A stretch of DNA of 64,000 nucleotides from Terrisporobacter glycolicus ATCC 14880 = DSM 1288 (GTDB lineage Bacteria; Bacillota; Clostridia; Peptostreptococcales; Peptostreptococcaceae). Positions 37,270 through 45,297 of this stretch are shown here, piece after piece (the stretch's first letter is position 1; the number at the start of each line of letters is the position of its first letter). The stretch is from positions 1,488,001-1,552,000 of the forward strand of contig NZ_CP117523.1 of assembly GCF_036812735.1 (NCBI RefSeq), given 5' to 3'. The notes under the pieces are model-generated. The model searched no databases. It was not told the origin of the DNA and was given only the letters and a program-made list of their open reading frames with translations. A program made the position numbers and the translations under genes.

Positions 37270-38287
37270 AAAATTTGTTAACATGTTATCAAAATATAAA
37301 ATATGGATTGTTACAATAGGTATTTTAAATATTATGTTTGGTGTTTTTCTTTGGATTATGGATGTTAAAGGTTTTACTTATATTTTTCCAACTACAATAA
37401 CTGGTTCTATTATATTATACAGTTTTGTTGGATTTAAAGTTTACAATGTGGACAAAAGAAAGAAACAAGAGATATTAAATTTTATAGAAAATCCAGAAAT
37501 TAAGCAAGAAGAACTATGTCTTAGCTTTTTTTCTAATGAAGAAAAAAATACAATTCATGCAATTGGTGAAAAGCTCCGTGAAAAAGATGATTTAATTAAT
37601 CAACAAGATTTAAACTTAAAAGAATATGAAGAATATATAGAAAAATGGGCACATGAAATAAAGACACCATTATCACTTATGACCTTTGTTCTTGATAATA
37701 GAAAGGATGAAATTTCACTTCCAACATATAAAAGATTAGAATATGCAAGAACAAAAATGCAAGAGGATATCGAAAGAATGCTATATTATGCAAGAGTCAA
37801 ATCTGAACATTTAGACTACCTTTTTTCTAATATATTGCTAGATGAAATATATGAAGATCTACTTGATGAATATAAAATATTAATAGATGAGCAAAAAATT
37901 AGTATAAATAATAATGTAAAAAATATACAAGTATTTTCAGATAAAAAAGGATTGTTATTTATTTTAAGACAGATTTTAAGCAACGCTATAAAATACAAGG
38001 ATATGGAGAAGGAGAATTCCTTCATATCAATATTTACTACAGTTAATGAAGAAAGTAAAGACATAATACTTACAATTAGAGACAATGGAATCGGAATTAA
38101 ATCTTATGATGTACCTTTTTTATTTGATAAAGGATTTACTGGAGATGCAGGGCAACAGAGAAAGCAATCAACAGGGATGGGGCTTTATTTGGCAAAGCAA
38201 GTGGCTGATAATTTAAATATCAAAATGGTAGTTTCAGAACAATATAAAGATGGTTTTGAAATATCTTTATTATTTCCAATTGTGTAA
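37262..38287 (+). CDS. BceS-like intramembrane-sensing histidine kinase
   Basis: 341 residues. Two closely spaced helices at about 12-32 and 40-58 have almost no extracellular loop, as expected for a kinase that senses through its ABC transporter. A DHp domain with phospho-acceptor His131 (KWAHEIKTPLSLM) and an HATPase domain follow (N-box ILRQILSNAIKYKD, G1 DNGIGIKSYD, G2 STGMGLYLAKQV). The start codon overlaps the regulator's stop. Confidence 0.94.
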   Translation: MIRKFVNMLSKYKIWIVTIGILNIMFGVFLWIMDVKGFTYIFPTTITGSIILYSFVGFKVYNVDKRKKQEILNFIENPEIKQEELCLSFFSNEEKNTIHAIGEKLREKDDLINQQDLNLKEYEEYIEKWAHEIKTPLSLMTFVLDNRKDEISLPTYKRLEYARTKMQEDIERMLYYARVKSEHLDYLFSNILLDEIYEDLLDEYKILIDEQKISINNNVKNIQVFSDKKGLLFILRQILSNAIKYKDMEKENSFISIFTTVNEESKDIILTIRDNGIGIKSYDVPFLFDKGFTGDAGQQRKQSTGMGLYLAKQVADNLNIKMVVSEQYKDGFEISLLFPIV

Positions 38288-38341
38288 CAGTATTGCGATG
38301 TAAATTAAGATAGGAAAATTAAAAAGTATAGTAATCTGAAT

Positions 38342-38380
38342 ATAGCTATTTCATAGTAAATATGACATAGCTATTTTTTA
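38342..38380 (+). terminator. Terminator of the Bce operon
   Basis: Stem ATAGCTATTTCAT / ATGACATAGCTAT (one mismatch), 7-nt loop and T6. The rest of the 38381-38589 gap should hold the sigma-factor promoter, but I see no clear consensus. Confidence 0.75.
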
Positions 38381-38589
38381 CGTACTAAAATACTATATCA
38401 ATTTTAAAACTTATTGATAATAGGTGTAAGTAATAGTAACGTACTTGTAGTAGCGAAGAATTGATTATTAAGTAAGGTCGTTACATACATTTTTAAATAA
38501 ATAAAAAATATTAAAATATTTTTGATAGGAATTTATATTAATTATCGTATTAATTAGTGTAAAAGCTTTTACAGAAGGAGGAAAATAAA

Positions 38590-39111
38590 TTGCAGGATGA
38601 ATTAATGATTAAATATATAAAGAAGAAAAAAGAAAAGGGAATGGAACTTTTAATAGATAATTATAGAGGGATTATAACGGCTATAGTAAGAAGGCATTTA
38701 GGAGTACTTACAAATTATGAAGAAGAATGTGTAGATGATGTACTCATGTCTATTTGGGATAATATAAAAAGTTTTGATAGCAGTAAAAACACCTGTAAAA
38801 ATTGGATATGTGCAATATCTAAATACAAGGCAATTGATTATAAGAAAAAGTATTTATCAAAAATAGAGTATGTTGATATGAGTGAAGAAATTTACTACAT
38901 AGATGAAGAATTACTGAAATCTGAAATGGAAGAAGAAATAAATGATATATTAAGTTATCTAAATGAAAGTGATAGAAGATTATTTAAAGAGCATTATTTA
39001 AAAGGGGAGCCTTTGGAAGAAATAGCTATTAAAAATAATACAAAGGTATCTAATTTATATAACCGGCTATCAAGAGGAAGAAAAAAAATAAGACAAAGTG
39101 TAATAAAATAA
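38590..39111 (+). CDS. ECF-type RNA polymerase sigma factor
   Basis: 173 residues, TTG start with AGGAGG upstream. Sigma region 2 lies at about 15-85 (IITAIVRRHLG...YEEECVDDVLMSIWDNIKSF) and region 4 at about 115-170 (LSYLNESDRRLFKEHYLKGE, EEIAIKNNTKVSNLYNRLSRG). It sits 14 bp upstream of a DUF4179 anti-sigma gene, so the sigma is probably held inactive at the membrane until released by an envelope signal. Confidence 0.93.
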   Translation: MQDELMIKYIKKKKEKGMELLIDNYRGIITAIVRRHLGVLTNYEEECVDDVLMSIWDNIKSFDSSKNTCKNWICAISKYKAIDYKKKYLSKIEYVDMSEEIYYIDEELLKSEMEEEINDILSYLNESDRRLFKEHYLKGEPLEEIAIKNNTKVSNLYNRLSRGRKKIRQSVIK

Positions 39112-39125
39112 GGGAGGCAAATTTT

Positions 39126-40322
39126 ATGAAGAAGGACTTTGATATATTAAATGATGTGAAAATAGATGTTGATGAATACAAAGAAGTTAAATTTGACAAC
39201 AATGATGAAATTAAAAAAAGAATGAAATCAAAGATTAAGAAAAGAAAATCATCATATAAAAAAGTAATAGTAGCAGCATCTTTAACTGTTGTATTAGGTG
39301 GAGGTATATTGTGTAATGAAACTGTTTGGGCAAATGTACAAAAAATGTGGTACACTTTGCAAAGTGTGTTGGATTTAAAAAGTAATGAAGTAACAAATTA
39401 TAAATATGAAATAAATAAAAGTGTGGCAAGTAAAAATATAAAAGTAACTTATAAAAATCTAATGATAGATGATGGAAATTTAATAGTTGAAGTAGATGTG
39501 GATGATAGTAAGTTTGACCCATTTAAAGATTTTACTGAAAAAGAACAGAAGGATTGGAATGTAGATAAATGGGGAAATAGAGAGCTTTACATTAGCTTAG
39601 GAAATATAGAAACTTATGTAGATGGAGAAAAGCGTGGAATTTTAAATTCAGGTCAAACTGATTATGAAAAAAAAGCCAGTAATTCAAATGGTCTAACAAA
39701 TATTGTCACAATAATTCCCTTAAATGAAATAGAAGGAGGGCCTGGTGTAGATAAAGTAGGAGATAAAGAGTTTCCTTATACTATAAATAAGGATAAAATT
39801 TACAATATAAAATTAAATACAAAAAAAATACATATAGCAGCTGAAAAACTGGGAGATGAAAAAGCAGGTTATGCAGGAGCTATAAGAAGTGACTGGAGTA
39901 TAGACTTACCTATAAAAGGTGAAGATTTAATAAAAGCTACAGTTAATTATGATGATTATAAAATAAATAAAAACATTAAAATAAATATAGGTGGAGGAGA
40001 CAAAAAACTTAAAATAGATAGTTTACATTTATCACCAATTTATGCAAAAGTTCAATATACTACGGATTTGGATGGTTATCATATAGACGATAAGTATGAT
40101 ATTAACATTAAGTTAGAAAATGAAGATGGAGAAGAATATCAAATTCATCAGATGACTCCAAAATATAATGAAGAAAAAAATAGTTGTAAGGTTGTAATAG
40201 AATATAGAAATATATTTAAAGGTAGTAAAAAAATCAAACTTATACCAGTAGTTACAAATATTGAAACAGGAAAAGTAACAGAACAAGAATTTATAACTAT
40301 AGATTTAGATAAAAATAAATAA
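39126..40322 (+). CDS. DUF4179 membrane anti-sigma factor
   Basis: 398 residues. The cytoplasmic N-terminus (1-44) is rich in charge. One helix lies at about 45-63 (KKVIVAASLTVVLGGGILCN), and a long extracytoplasmic DUF4179 region follows, starting VWANVQKMWYTLQSVLDLKS and ending ETGKVTEQEFITIDL. It is the partner of the sigma factor just upstream. The C-terminal half is predicted to be beta-sandwich sensor domains. Confidence 0.88.
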   Translation: MKKDFDILNDVKIDVDEYKEVKFDNNDEIKKRMKSKIKKRKSSYKKVIVAASLTVVLGGGILCNETVWANVQKMWYTLQSVLDLKSNEVTNYKYEINKSVASKNIKVTYKNLMIDDGNLIVEVDVDDSKFDPFKDFTEKEQKDWNVDKWGNRELYISLGNIETYVDGEKRGILNSGQTDYEKKASNSNGLTNIVTIIPLNEIEGGPGVDKVGDKEFPYTINKDKIYNIKLNTKKIHIAAEKLGDEKAGYAGAIRSDWSIDLPIKGEDLIKATVNYDDYKINKNIKINIGGGDKKLKIDSLHLSPIYAKVQYTTDLDGYHIDDKYDINIKLENEDGEEYQIHQMTPKYNEEKNSCKVVIEYRNIFKGSKKIKLIPVVTNIETGKVTEQEFITIDLDKNK

Positions 40323-40357
40323 TATATAGATAAAAATACAATGATGTTAAAACGCAT

Positions 40358-40412
40358 AGAAAGAAGGATGGATTATCAAATAAATAAGGGAATCCATCCT
40401 TCTTTCTATTTA
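40358..40412 (+). terminator. Terminator of the sigma/anti-sigma operon
   Basis: A perfect 17-bp stem AGAAAGAAGGATGGATT / AATCCATCCTTCTTTCT with a 16-nt loop. Confidence 0.9.
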
Positions 40413-40472
40413 TTAATAACAATATTACAAGTTATCATAAAATATTAGCATATTCTAAATATTTAACTAAAC

Positions 40473-40488
40473 TGTAACGTAAGTTACA
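40473..40488. promoter_or_regulatory. Dyad TGTAAC-N4-GTTACA, candidate HxlR/MarR-type operator
   Basis: A perfect 6-bp inverted repeat separated by GTAA, 62 bp before the SagB-type oxidoreductase start. GTAAC-N4-GTTAC half-sites are typical for HxlR-type redox regulators, which often control nitroreductase-like genes. No HxlR gene is in the window. Confidence 0.5.
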
Positions 40489-40549
40489 TAAACTTTTCAC
40501 ATATTATGGTATATTTATTTTTGAGAAACAAAACTAAGGAGAAAATAAA

Positions 40550-41326
40550 ATGGGAAGATATGAAAAAGAAAGAAGTTTTTTAAAATCCAATTTTAATGAA
40601 TTCAAAAATATTAAAACTGATAAAATGAAGAAATTACCTCAACCAGAAGATGTTAAGTCTTACGATCCTAATTCAATGATAATAAACTTGCCGGATTTAA
40701 GTGATGACATTATAAAGAAGCAAAATATTTATGAATGTATAAAGGAGAGAAGAAGTGCTAGGTTTTATAGCGACGAATCAATTAGTCTAGAGGAATTATC
40801 ATATCTTTTATGGGCAACTCAAGGTATAACTGGTACTAATAAATCAGGAATGACTTATAGAACCGTCCCTTGCAGTGGAGCAACTCATTCTTTTGAAACT
40901 TATTTATTCATAATGAATGTGGTAGGTTTAGAAAAAGGAATATATAGATATCTTCCAAAGGAGCATAAACTATTATTCATGTTTGAATTAGAAGATGCTG
41001 ATAAAAAAATAGATGCGATTACGCTGGACCAGCCTTTTGTGCCTCACTTTGCAAAAAAAGCCGCTGTTACCTTTGCATGGAGTACAACACCTTATAGATC
41101 TGAGTGGAAGTTTGATATTTCAGCTCATAAGAAAATATTAATAGATGTTGGGCATGTTTGTCAGAATCTTTATTTAGCAGGTGACTCTGTGGATGCGGGT
41201 GTTTGCGCAATTGGCATATATGATCAGGAGGGTGTAGATAATCTATTACAATTAGACGGAGAAGAAGAATTTATAATATACCTTGCAGCTGTAGGTAAAA
41301 AGAAAAGTAAATATAAGATAGAATAA
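40550..41326 (+). CDS. SagB/ThcOx-type FMN-dependent dehydrogenase (nitroreductase fold)
   Basis: 258 residues. The nitroreductase domain runs from about 60 on: FMN-contact KERRSARFYSDESISLEELS, LLWATQGITG, the TVPCSGATHSFETYLFI motif typical of the SagB group, and DVGHVCQNLYLAGDSVDAGV. SagB proteins oxidise azolines in RiPP synthesis, but no cyclodehydratase or precursor genes are nearby. It may therefore be a general oxidoreductase. AAGGAG precedes the ATG. Confidence 0.9.
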   Translation: MGRYEKERSFLKSNFNEFKNIKTDKMKKLPQPEDVKSYDPNSMIINLPDLSDDIIKKQNIYECIKERRSARFYSDESISLEELSYLLWATQGITGTNKSGMTYRTVPCSGATHSFETYLFIMNVVGLEKGIYRYLPKEHKLLFMFELEDADKKIDAITLDQPFVPHFAKKAAVTFAWSTTPYRSEWKFDISAHKKILIDVGHVCQNLYLAGDSVDAGVCAIGIYDQEGVDNLLQLDGEEEFIIYLAAVGKKKSKYKIE

Positions 41327-41349
41327 TCTCCTTTAGAGGTATAACGCAG

Positions 41350-41380
41350 AACCGTATCATAAATAGTGATACGGTTTTTT
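41350..41380 (+). terminator. GTATCAC-family terminator repeat, copy 3
   Basis: Stem AACCGTATCA / TGATACGGTT, 7-nt loop, T6; ends the SagB-type gene. Confidence 0.9.
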
Positions 41381-41479
41381 ATATAAATATTAAAAAACAA
41401 ACTTAGCAATTTAGGAACAATATATCATTAATATAGTTGATATACTTTAAGTATAGCGTGATGAAAGTAGGTGTACAAA

Positions 41480-42367
41480 TTGAATTATAGTAATGTAATA
41501 TCACAATGTATTGAATTTATTGAAGAAAATATTAAAAGCGATTTAACACCAGAATTAATAGCCAATAAATGTGGATATTCAACTTTTCATTTTTGTAGGA
41601 TATTCAATATCCACCAAGGGATAACTTTAATGGAATATGTTAAAAAAAGAAGGCTATCATTGGCAGCTGCAAAACTATTTGAGGGAAATAGAGTTATAGA
41701 TATAGCCCTGGAGTTTGGATTTGATACGCATAATGGATTTTCAAAAGCATTTAAAAAAGAATATGGATTTAGTCCCAAACAATATATAAAGTGGATGAAT
41801 GGCTATTTTTCAAAAGAATCAATATATAAAATTGGAGGTTATATTATGAATCCTATTATTGTAAAAAAACCTGCATTTAAAGTTGCAGGATACGGTATAA
41901 AAACGAATATTTTTAATGGAAATTACACTAAAGATGTTGCTTTATTTTGGAGTAATTATAATGGAGAAAATTTAGAAAGTAAGATGTATAGAATATTAGA
42001 ACCACCAAAGCACGGTGAAGTTGGGCTTTGCATACCATCAAAAAATGAAGATGGAGAAACTATATATCTTTTAGGAGTTATAGTTGATGATTTTCAACAT
42101 GTAACAGATGATATGATGATGATAGATATACCTGAAGCAACATATGCAGTATTTACAACCCCGCCAGTAGACACGTCAGATGATATTAAACAAAGGGAAT
42201 TTGCTGATATAATAAGGGAAACTTGGAAATATATTTTTAAAGAATGGTTTAAAGATAGCAAATATATATTTGATGAAAGTAAGATGGATTTTGAGTTTTA
42301 TGATGAGCGATGTCATGGCAGAAAAGATACAGTCATGGAGATTTATATTCCAATATTAGAAAAGTAA
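41480..42367 (+). CDS. AraC-family regulator with GyrI-like effector domain
   Basis: 295 residues from TTG 41480 (TAGGTG 6 nt upstream; a GTG at 41471 is the alternative). Two helix-turn-helix motifs fill about 5-105: LIANKCGYSTFHFCRIF and IDIALEFGFDTHNGFSKAFK, then the usual GFSPKQY. A GyrI-like ligand domain follows at about 125-295 (MNPIIVKKPAFKVAGYGIKT ... RKDTVMEIYIPI). It is a Rob/SoxS-like drug-responsive activator layout. The target may be the flanking SagB or its own gene. Confidence 0.9.
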   Translation: MNYSNVISQCIEFIEENIKSDLTPELIANKCGYSTFHFCRIFNIHQGITLMEYVKKRRLSLAAAKLFEGNRVIDIALEFGFDTHNGFSKAFKKEYGFSPKQYIKWMNGYFSKESIYKIGGYIMNPIIVKKPAFKVAGYGIKTNIFNGNYTKDVALFWSNYNGENLESKMYRILEPPKHGEVGLCIPSKNEDGETIYLLGVIVDDFQHVTDDMMMIDIPEATYAVFTTPPVDTSDDIKQREFADIIRETWKYIFKEWFKDSKYIFDESKMDFEFYDERCHGRKDTVMEIYIPILEK

Positions 42368-42423
42368 AAAAATAAAAATTATGTAAATTATACAAAAAAT
42401 ATGAACTATTTTGTCGGAAAATG

Positions 42424-42472
42424 TATATCTTATATTAAGAGTTTCTATAAAAAACTCTAAATATAAGATATA
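42424..42472 (+). promoter_or_regulatory. 21-bp near-perfect palindrome before the first Cys-rich gene
   Basis: The arms at 42424-42444 and 42452-42472 (TATATCTTATATT-A-AGAGTTT and its complement) have one mismatch and a 7-nt loop. They end directly at the TAGGAG ribosome site. Either it is a leader RNA hairpin or, if transcription starts inside it, an operator. TATATCTTA at the outer left arm, with AAC about 17 nt before it, also resembles a mother-cell (SigE/SigK) -10/-35 pair with one mismatch. Confidence 0.6.
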
Positions 42473-42484
42473 GGAGTGGTAAAA

Positions 42485-42913
42485 ATGAGGTTTGAAAATC
42501 GTAGATGTATACGTTTTGGACAAAATGATAGAGATAGAGATAGAGATATTGATTGTGATTGTAGATGTAGAAGAGATAGAGATGGAGATATTGATTGTGA
42601 TTGTAGATGCAGAAGAGATAGAGACAGAGATAGAGATTGTAGATGCAGAAGAGATAGAGACATTGATAGAGATAGAGATAGAGATAGAGACAGAGACATT
42701 GACTGTGATTGTAGATGCAGAAGAGATAGAGATGGAGATATTGACTGTGATTGTAGATGCAGAAGAGATAGAGATGAAGATTTTGATGATGATTGTAGAT
42801 GCAGAAGACATGATTGCTGTAGATGTAGAAGACATGATTGTTGTAGATGTAGAAGACATGATTGTTGTAGATGTAGAAGACATGATTGTTGTAGATGCAG
42901 AAGAGGGTGCTAG
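42485..42913 (+). CDS. Cys/Arg/Asp-rich repeat protein (copy A)
   Basis: 142 residues, about 30 of them Cys. Irregular repeats of RDRDIDCDCRCRR type fill the first 110 residues; the end is four copies of RRHDCCRC. There is no signal peptide or membrane helix. ATG 42485 has GGAG 9 nt upstream, and this frame matches the layout of the paralogous gene at 43491. The other open frames in this repeat lack a ribosome site. Likely roles are metal binding (metallothionein-like) or a disulfide-crosslinked spore surface layer, as for Cys-rich exosporium proteins of clostridia; neither is shown by the sequence. Confidence 0.75.
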   Translation: MRFENRRCIRFGQNDRDRDRDIDCDCRCRRDRDGDIDCDCRCRRDRDRDRDCRCRRDRDIDRDRDRDRDRDIDCDCRCRRDRDGDIDCDCRCRRDRDEDFDDDCRCRRHDCCRCRRHDCCRCRRHDCCRCRRHDCCRCRRGC

Positions 42914-43084
42914 TAATCATGCTCATTTAGCATGTAGAAAAACTACTTGTATTGATGATTATTTTTATAGATTCAATTTCATTATTGACATTCAAGCGTC
43001 TTGAGTATAAATCCAATCAAAACAGAAAAAAATTATTGTAATTAGAAATATAATTGTATAAAAAATAACAATTAAATTTACGGG

Positions 43085-43116
43085 GGTCTATAAAACAAAC
43101 TTTATAGACCTCTTTA
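43085..43116 (+). terminator. Terminator, Cys-rich unit 1
   Basis: Stem GGTCTATAAA / TTTATAGACC with a 6-nt loop. The equivalent stem in unit 2 has GGACTATAAA with the complementary change, so the pairing is conserved. Confidence 0.75.
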
Positions 43117-43170
43117 CATATATTCTATATTTTTTGCAAGTTTATAGAACGTTTAGAATAAATAGCAACG

Positions 43171-43203
43171 AACCACATCACAAGCAAGTGATACGGTTTT
43201 TTA
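43171..43203 (+). terminator. GTATCAC-family terminator repeat, copy 4
   Basis: AACCACATCAC / GTGATACGGTT with two mispairs, then T6. It is a partly decayed copy inside duplicated unit 1. Confidence 0.7.
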
Positions 43204-43277
43204 ATGAAAAGATACTGATGCTAGTTATTATATAATCTTATACTTAATATACCGACGGTAGGTTTTGGAAGTATGAT

Positions 43278-43371
43278 ATGATTAAAAATAAAGTTTCAGA
43301 TAATATATGCAGTTTTAAATAATGAGTAGGAAAAGAATAATATATTTTTAGATAATGTGATCTCTAAATGA
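43278..43371 (+). pseudogene. Stub of a duplicated TetR gene
   Basis: It begins exactly like the intact TetR gene at 44250 (MIKNKVSDN) after a slightly altered operator. It then jumps to sequence matching codons for the AVLNREQEKNNIFLDSIISK region, with stops. About 140 bp are deleted. It ends where the second copy of the Cys-rich unit begins. Confidence 0.85.
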
Positions 43372-43425
43372 AAAATAAAAATTATGTAAAATATACAAAA
43401 AATATGAACATTTTTGTCGGAAATG

Positions 43426-43474
43426 TATATCTTACATTAAGAGTTTCTATGAGGAACTCTAAATATAAGATATA
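43426..43474 (+). promoter_or_regulatory. Palindrome before the second Cys-rich gene
   Basis: Same structure and position as the 42424-42472 element: arms of about 20 nt ending at the ATAGGAG ribosome site, with a few differences, mostly in the loop (CTATGAG). The inner AGAGTT / AACTCT pairing is kept. Confidence 0.6.
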
Positions 43475-43490
43475 GGAGTGATATAAAATC

Positions 43491-43883
43491 ATGTTTAAAA
43501 GTTATAGAAGTATAGAAGATGATTATAATTATAGAGTAGATAGAGGTATGGACCATGATTGTAAATGCAAAAAACATGATCATGATGATGATTGTAGATG
43601 CAAAAAACATGGGTGTGAATGTCATTGTGAATGCAAGAAACACGAGTGTGAATGTAAAAAACATGAGTGTGAATGCAAGAAACATGAGTGTGAATGCCAT
43701 TGTGAATGCCATTGTGAATGCAAAAAACATGAGTGTGAATGTAAGAAACATGAGTGTGAATGCCATTGTGAATGTAAAAAACATGATCATGATGATGATT
43801 GTGAATGTAAGAAACATGAGTGTGAATGTCATTGTGAATGTAAAAAACATGATGATGATTGTAGATGCAAAAGATGGTATTAG
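43491..43883 (+). CDS. Cys/His/Lys/Glu-rich repeat protein (copy B)
   Basis: 130 residues, about 32 Cys and 20 His. After an 18-residue tyrosine-containing N-terminus come repeats KKHECEC, ECHCEC and KKHDHDDDC. No signal peptide. It has the same leader and downstream terminators as copy A, so the two are tandem paralogues, yet the repeat chemistry differs: Arg/Asp in A, Lys/His/Glu in B. Alternating Cys-x-Cys and His favours zinc or copper binding; a spore coat role is the alternative. AGGAG precedes the ATG. Confidence 0.78.
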   Translation: MFKSYRSIEDDYNYRVDRGMDHDCKCKKHDHDDDCRCKKHGCECHCECKKHECECKKHECECKKHECECHCECHCECKKHECECKKHECECHCECKKHDHDDDCECKKHECECHCECKKHDDDCRCKRWY

Positions 43884-44052
43884 TAAATATTTTTATTTAG
43901 CGTGTTGAAAACTACTTGTGTTTACAATTATTTCCATAGATTCAATTTTATTATTGACTTTCAAGTGTCTTTAGTATAAATTCAATCCAAACAGATAAAA
44001 TCTATTGTGATTAAAAATACGATTGTATAAAAAATAATAATTAAATTTACGG

Positions 44053-44085
44053 AGGACTATAAAACAAATTTTATAGTCCTCTTTA
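44053..44085 (+). terminator. Terminator, Cys-rich unit 2
   Basis: A 12-bp stem AGGACTATAAAA / TTTTATAGTCCT with a 4-nt loop; covaries with the unit 1 copy. Confidence 0.8.
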
Positions 44086-44142
44086 CATATATTCTATATA
44101 TTTTAGAGCGAATTTATAGAGAGTTTAGAATAAATAAGAATG

Positions 44143-44175
44143 AACTATATCACAATCAAGTGATACGTTTTTTTA
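44143..44175 (+). terminator. GTATCAC-family terminator repeat, copy 5
   Basis: AACTATATCAC / GTGATACGTT, degenerate, followed by T7. Lies between the second Cys-rich gene and the TetR promoter. Confidence 0.7.
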
Positions 44176-44186
44176 ATAAAAAGATA

Positions 44187-44235
44187 TTGATACTAGTTAT
44201 AATATAATGCTATACTTAACATACCGACGGTCGGT
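44187..44235 (+). promoter_or_regulatory. TetR promoter with ACCGAC-G-GTCGGT operator
   Basis: TTGATA (44187-44192), an 18-bp spacer, then TATACT (44211-44216). The perfect dyad ACCGACGGTCGGT (44223-44235) covers the start of transcription, 14 bp before the TetR ATG. Placement and sequence are typical of autoregulated TetR genes. The copy before the TetR stub (about 43251-43263) has one base changed (GGTAGGT), breaking the dyad. Confidence 0.75.
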
Positions 44236-44249
44236 TTTGGAGGTGTAAT

Positions 44250-44909
44250 ATGATTAAAAATAAAGTTTCAGAGAATACAGTTGATAATATAATAGAGGTT
44301 TCATACAAGCTTTTTGTAGAAAAGGGATATGAGAAGTCAAGCATACAAGATATTATTAACGAGCTAGGTGTATCTAAAGGTGCTATTTATCATCACTTTA
44401 AATCAAAAGAAGAAATACTGTATGCTGTTTTAAATAGAGAGCAAGAAAAGAACAATATATTTTTAGATAGTATAATTTCTAAAATAGAGGGATACAGTGT
44501 AAAAGAGAAATTAACAAAAATATTAAATAAATTAATTACTAATAATGATATTAATACAACAAATAGATTTTTAATTAATCTAAGTAATAATAGTAAGGTA
44601 ATAGTAGAAACAATCATTCAAACTGTAAATAAAGATTCACTAAAGTTTTATAAGTTAATTCAAGAAGGCGTAGAAGACGGCTCACTAGAAACAGATTTTC
44701 CAAAAGAATGTTCTGAATTATTACTTCTATTATGCAATATATGGCTAAATCCAGTTTTATTTAATAGAACCCATGAAGAAACGATTAATAGAATCAAATT
44801 TATTCAATTTACTATGAAGCAATTAGGGGTAGATGTAATAGATGATATGCTAATAAAAAATATTGAAAACAATCTTAGGGGGATTAGTATAAATGAAATC
44901 AATAAATGA
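44250..44909 (+). CDS. TetR/AcrR family regulator
   Basis: 219 residues. The N-terminal TetR helix-turn-helix (about 8-55) reads SYKLFVEKGYEKSSIQDIIN, ELGVSKGAIYHHFKSKEEIL. The C-terminal ligand domain is unspecific. An operator of the expected type lies over its own promoter. A small membrane protein gene overlaps its 3' end by 17 bp and is probably its regulated partner. The site GGAGGTG precedes the ATG. Confidence 0.94.
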   Translation: MIKNKVSENTVDNIIEVSYKLFVEKGYEKSSIQDIINELGVSKGAIYHHFKSKEEILYAVLNREQEKNNIFLDSIISKIEGYSVKEKLTKILNKLITNNDINTTNRFLINLSNNSKVIVETIIQTVNKDSLKFYKLIQEGVEDGSLETDFPKECSELLLLLCNIWLNPVLFNRTHEETINRIKFIQFTMKQLGVDVIDDMLIKNIENNLRGISINEINK

Positions 44910-45189
44910 TAAAGCTTTGCAAAGTAGGAGAAAGGCTCTTGATTTTTCTAAGGAAATTTCTAAAAATGCTAGTAGACAAAGCTTTGATATATTAAATGCG
45001 CCAATAGAGGTAAAAAGAAAAAGATCTATAACTGGTAGCTACATAGGTATAATCTTAATGTTAGCTGGAGGAGTTTCTTATTTGATTAAATTTTATACCA
45101 TAGCAGGGAAAATTATTATCTTGGGAACAATAACTTTAGGTTCAAATTTATCAATATTAAGTTATTTAAATAAAAAAGCTGAAAAATAA
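44893..45189 (+). CDS. Small membrane protein co-transcribed with TetR
   Basis: 98 residues, two predicted helices at about 48-66 and 69-90, with a basic N-terminus (KALQSRRKALDFSKEISKNA). The start overlaps the end of the TetR gene, with AGGGGG upstream, so the genes are translationally linked. No family is recognised. It is too small for a classical efflux pump, although two-helix proteins can be accessory subunits. Confidence 0.75.
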   Translation: MKSINDKALQSRRKALDFSKEISKNASRQSFDILNAPIEVKRKRSITGSYIGIILMLAGGVSYLIKFYTIAGKIIILGTITLGSNLSILSYLNKKAEK

Positions 45190-45297
45190 TAAAAACTTTA
45201 ATAATCTTGCTCCTTAGATTTTAGACAAAATGGTTTCAGATTTTAAATATGATATATTGTATAATAATCTAAAAAATATATTAAAAAAGGAGTTATT

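Noticed and set aside
42356-42926. Several long open frames on the minus strand and in another plus frame across the first Cys-rich gene
   Set aside because: The repeat unit lacks stops in most frames. Only the 42485 frame has a ribosome site and the same layout as the paralogue at 43491.
42530-43870. Possible CRISPR array (regular short repeats)
   Set aside because: The repeats are 6-24 bp coding units without unique spacers, inside two reading frames with start signals; there are no cas genes.
40550-43883. RiPP (TOMM) cluster made of the SagB-like enzyme and Cys-rich precursors
   Set aside because: No cyclodehydratase (SagC/D), protease or exporter is present. A regulator and terminators separate the genes, and the Cys-rich proteins have no leader-peptide look.
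43437-43908. Long Met/Phe/Thr-rich minus-strand frame and alternative plus frame over the second Cys-rich gene
   Set aside because: Same reason: a by-product of codon repeats, with no ribosome site.
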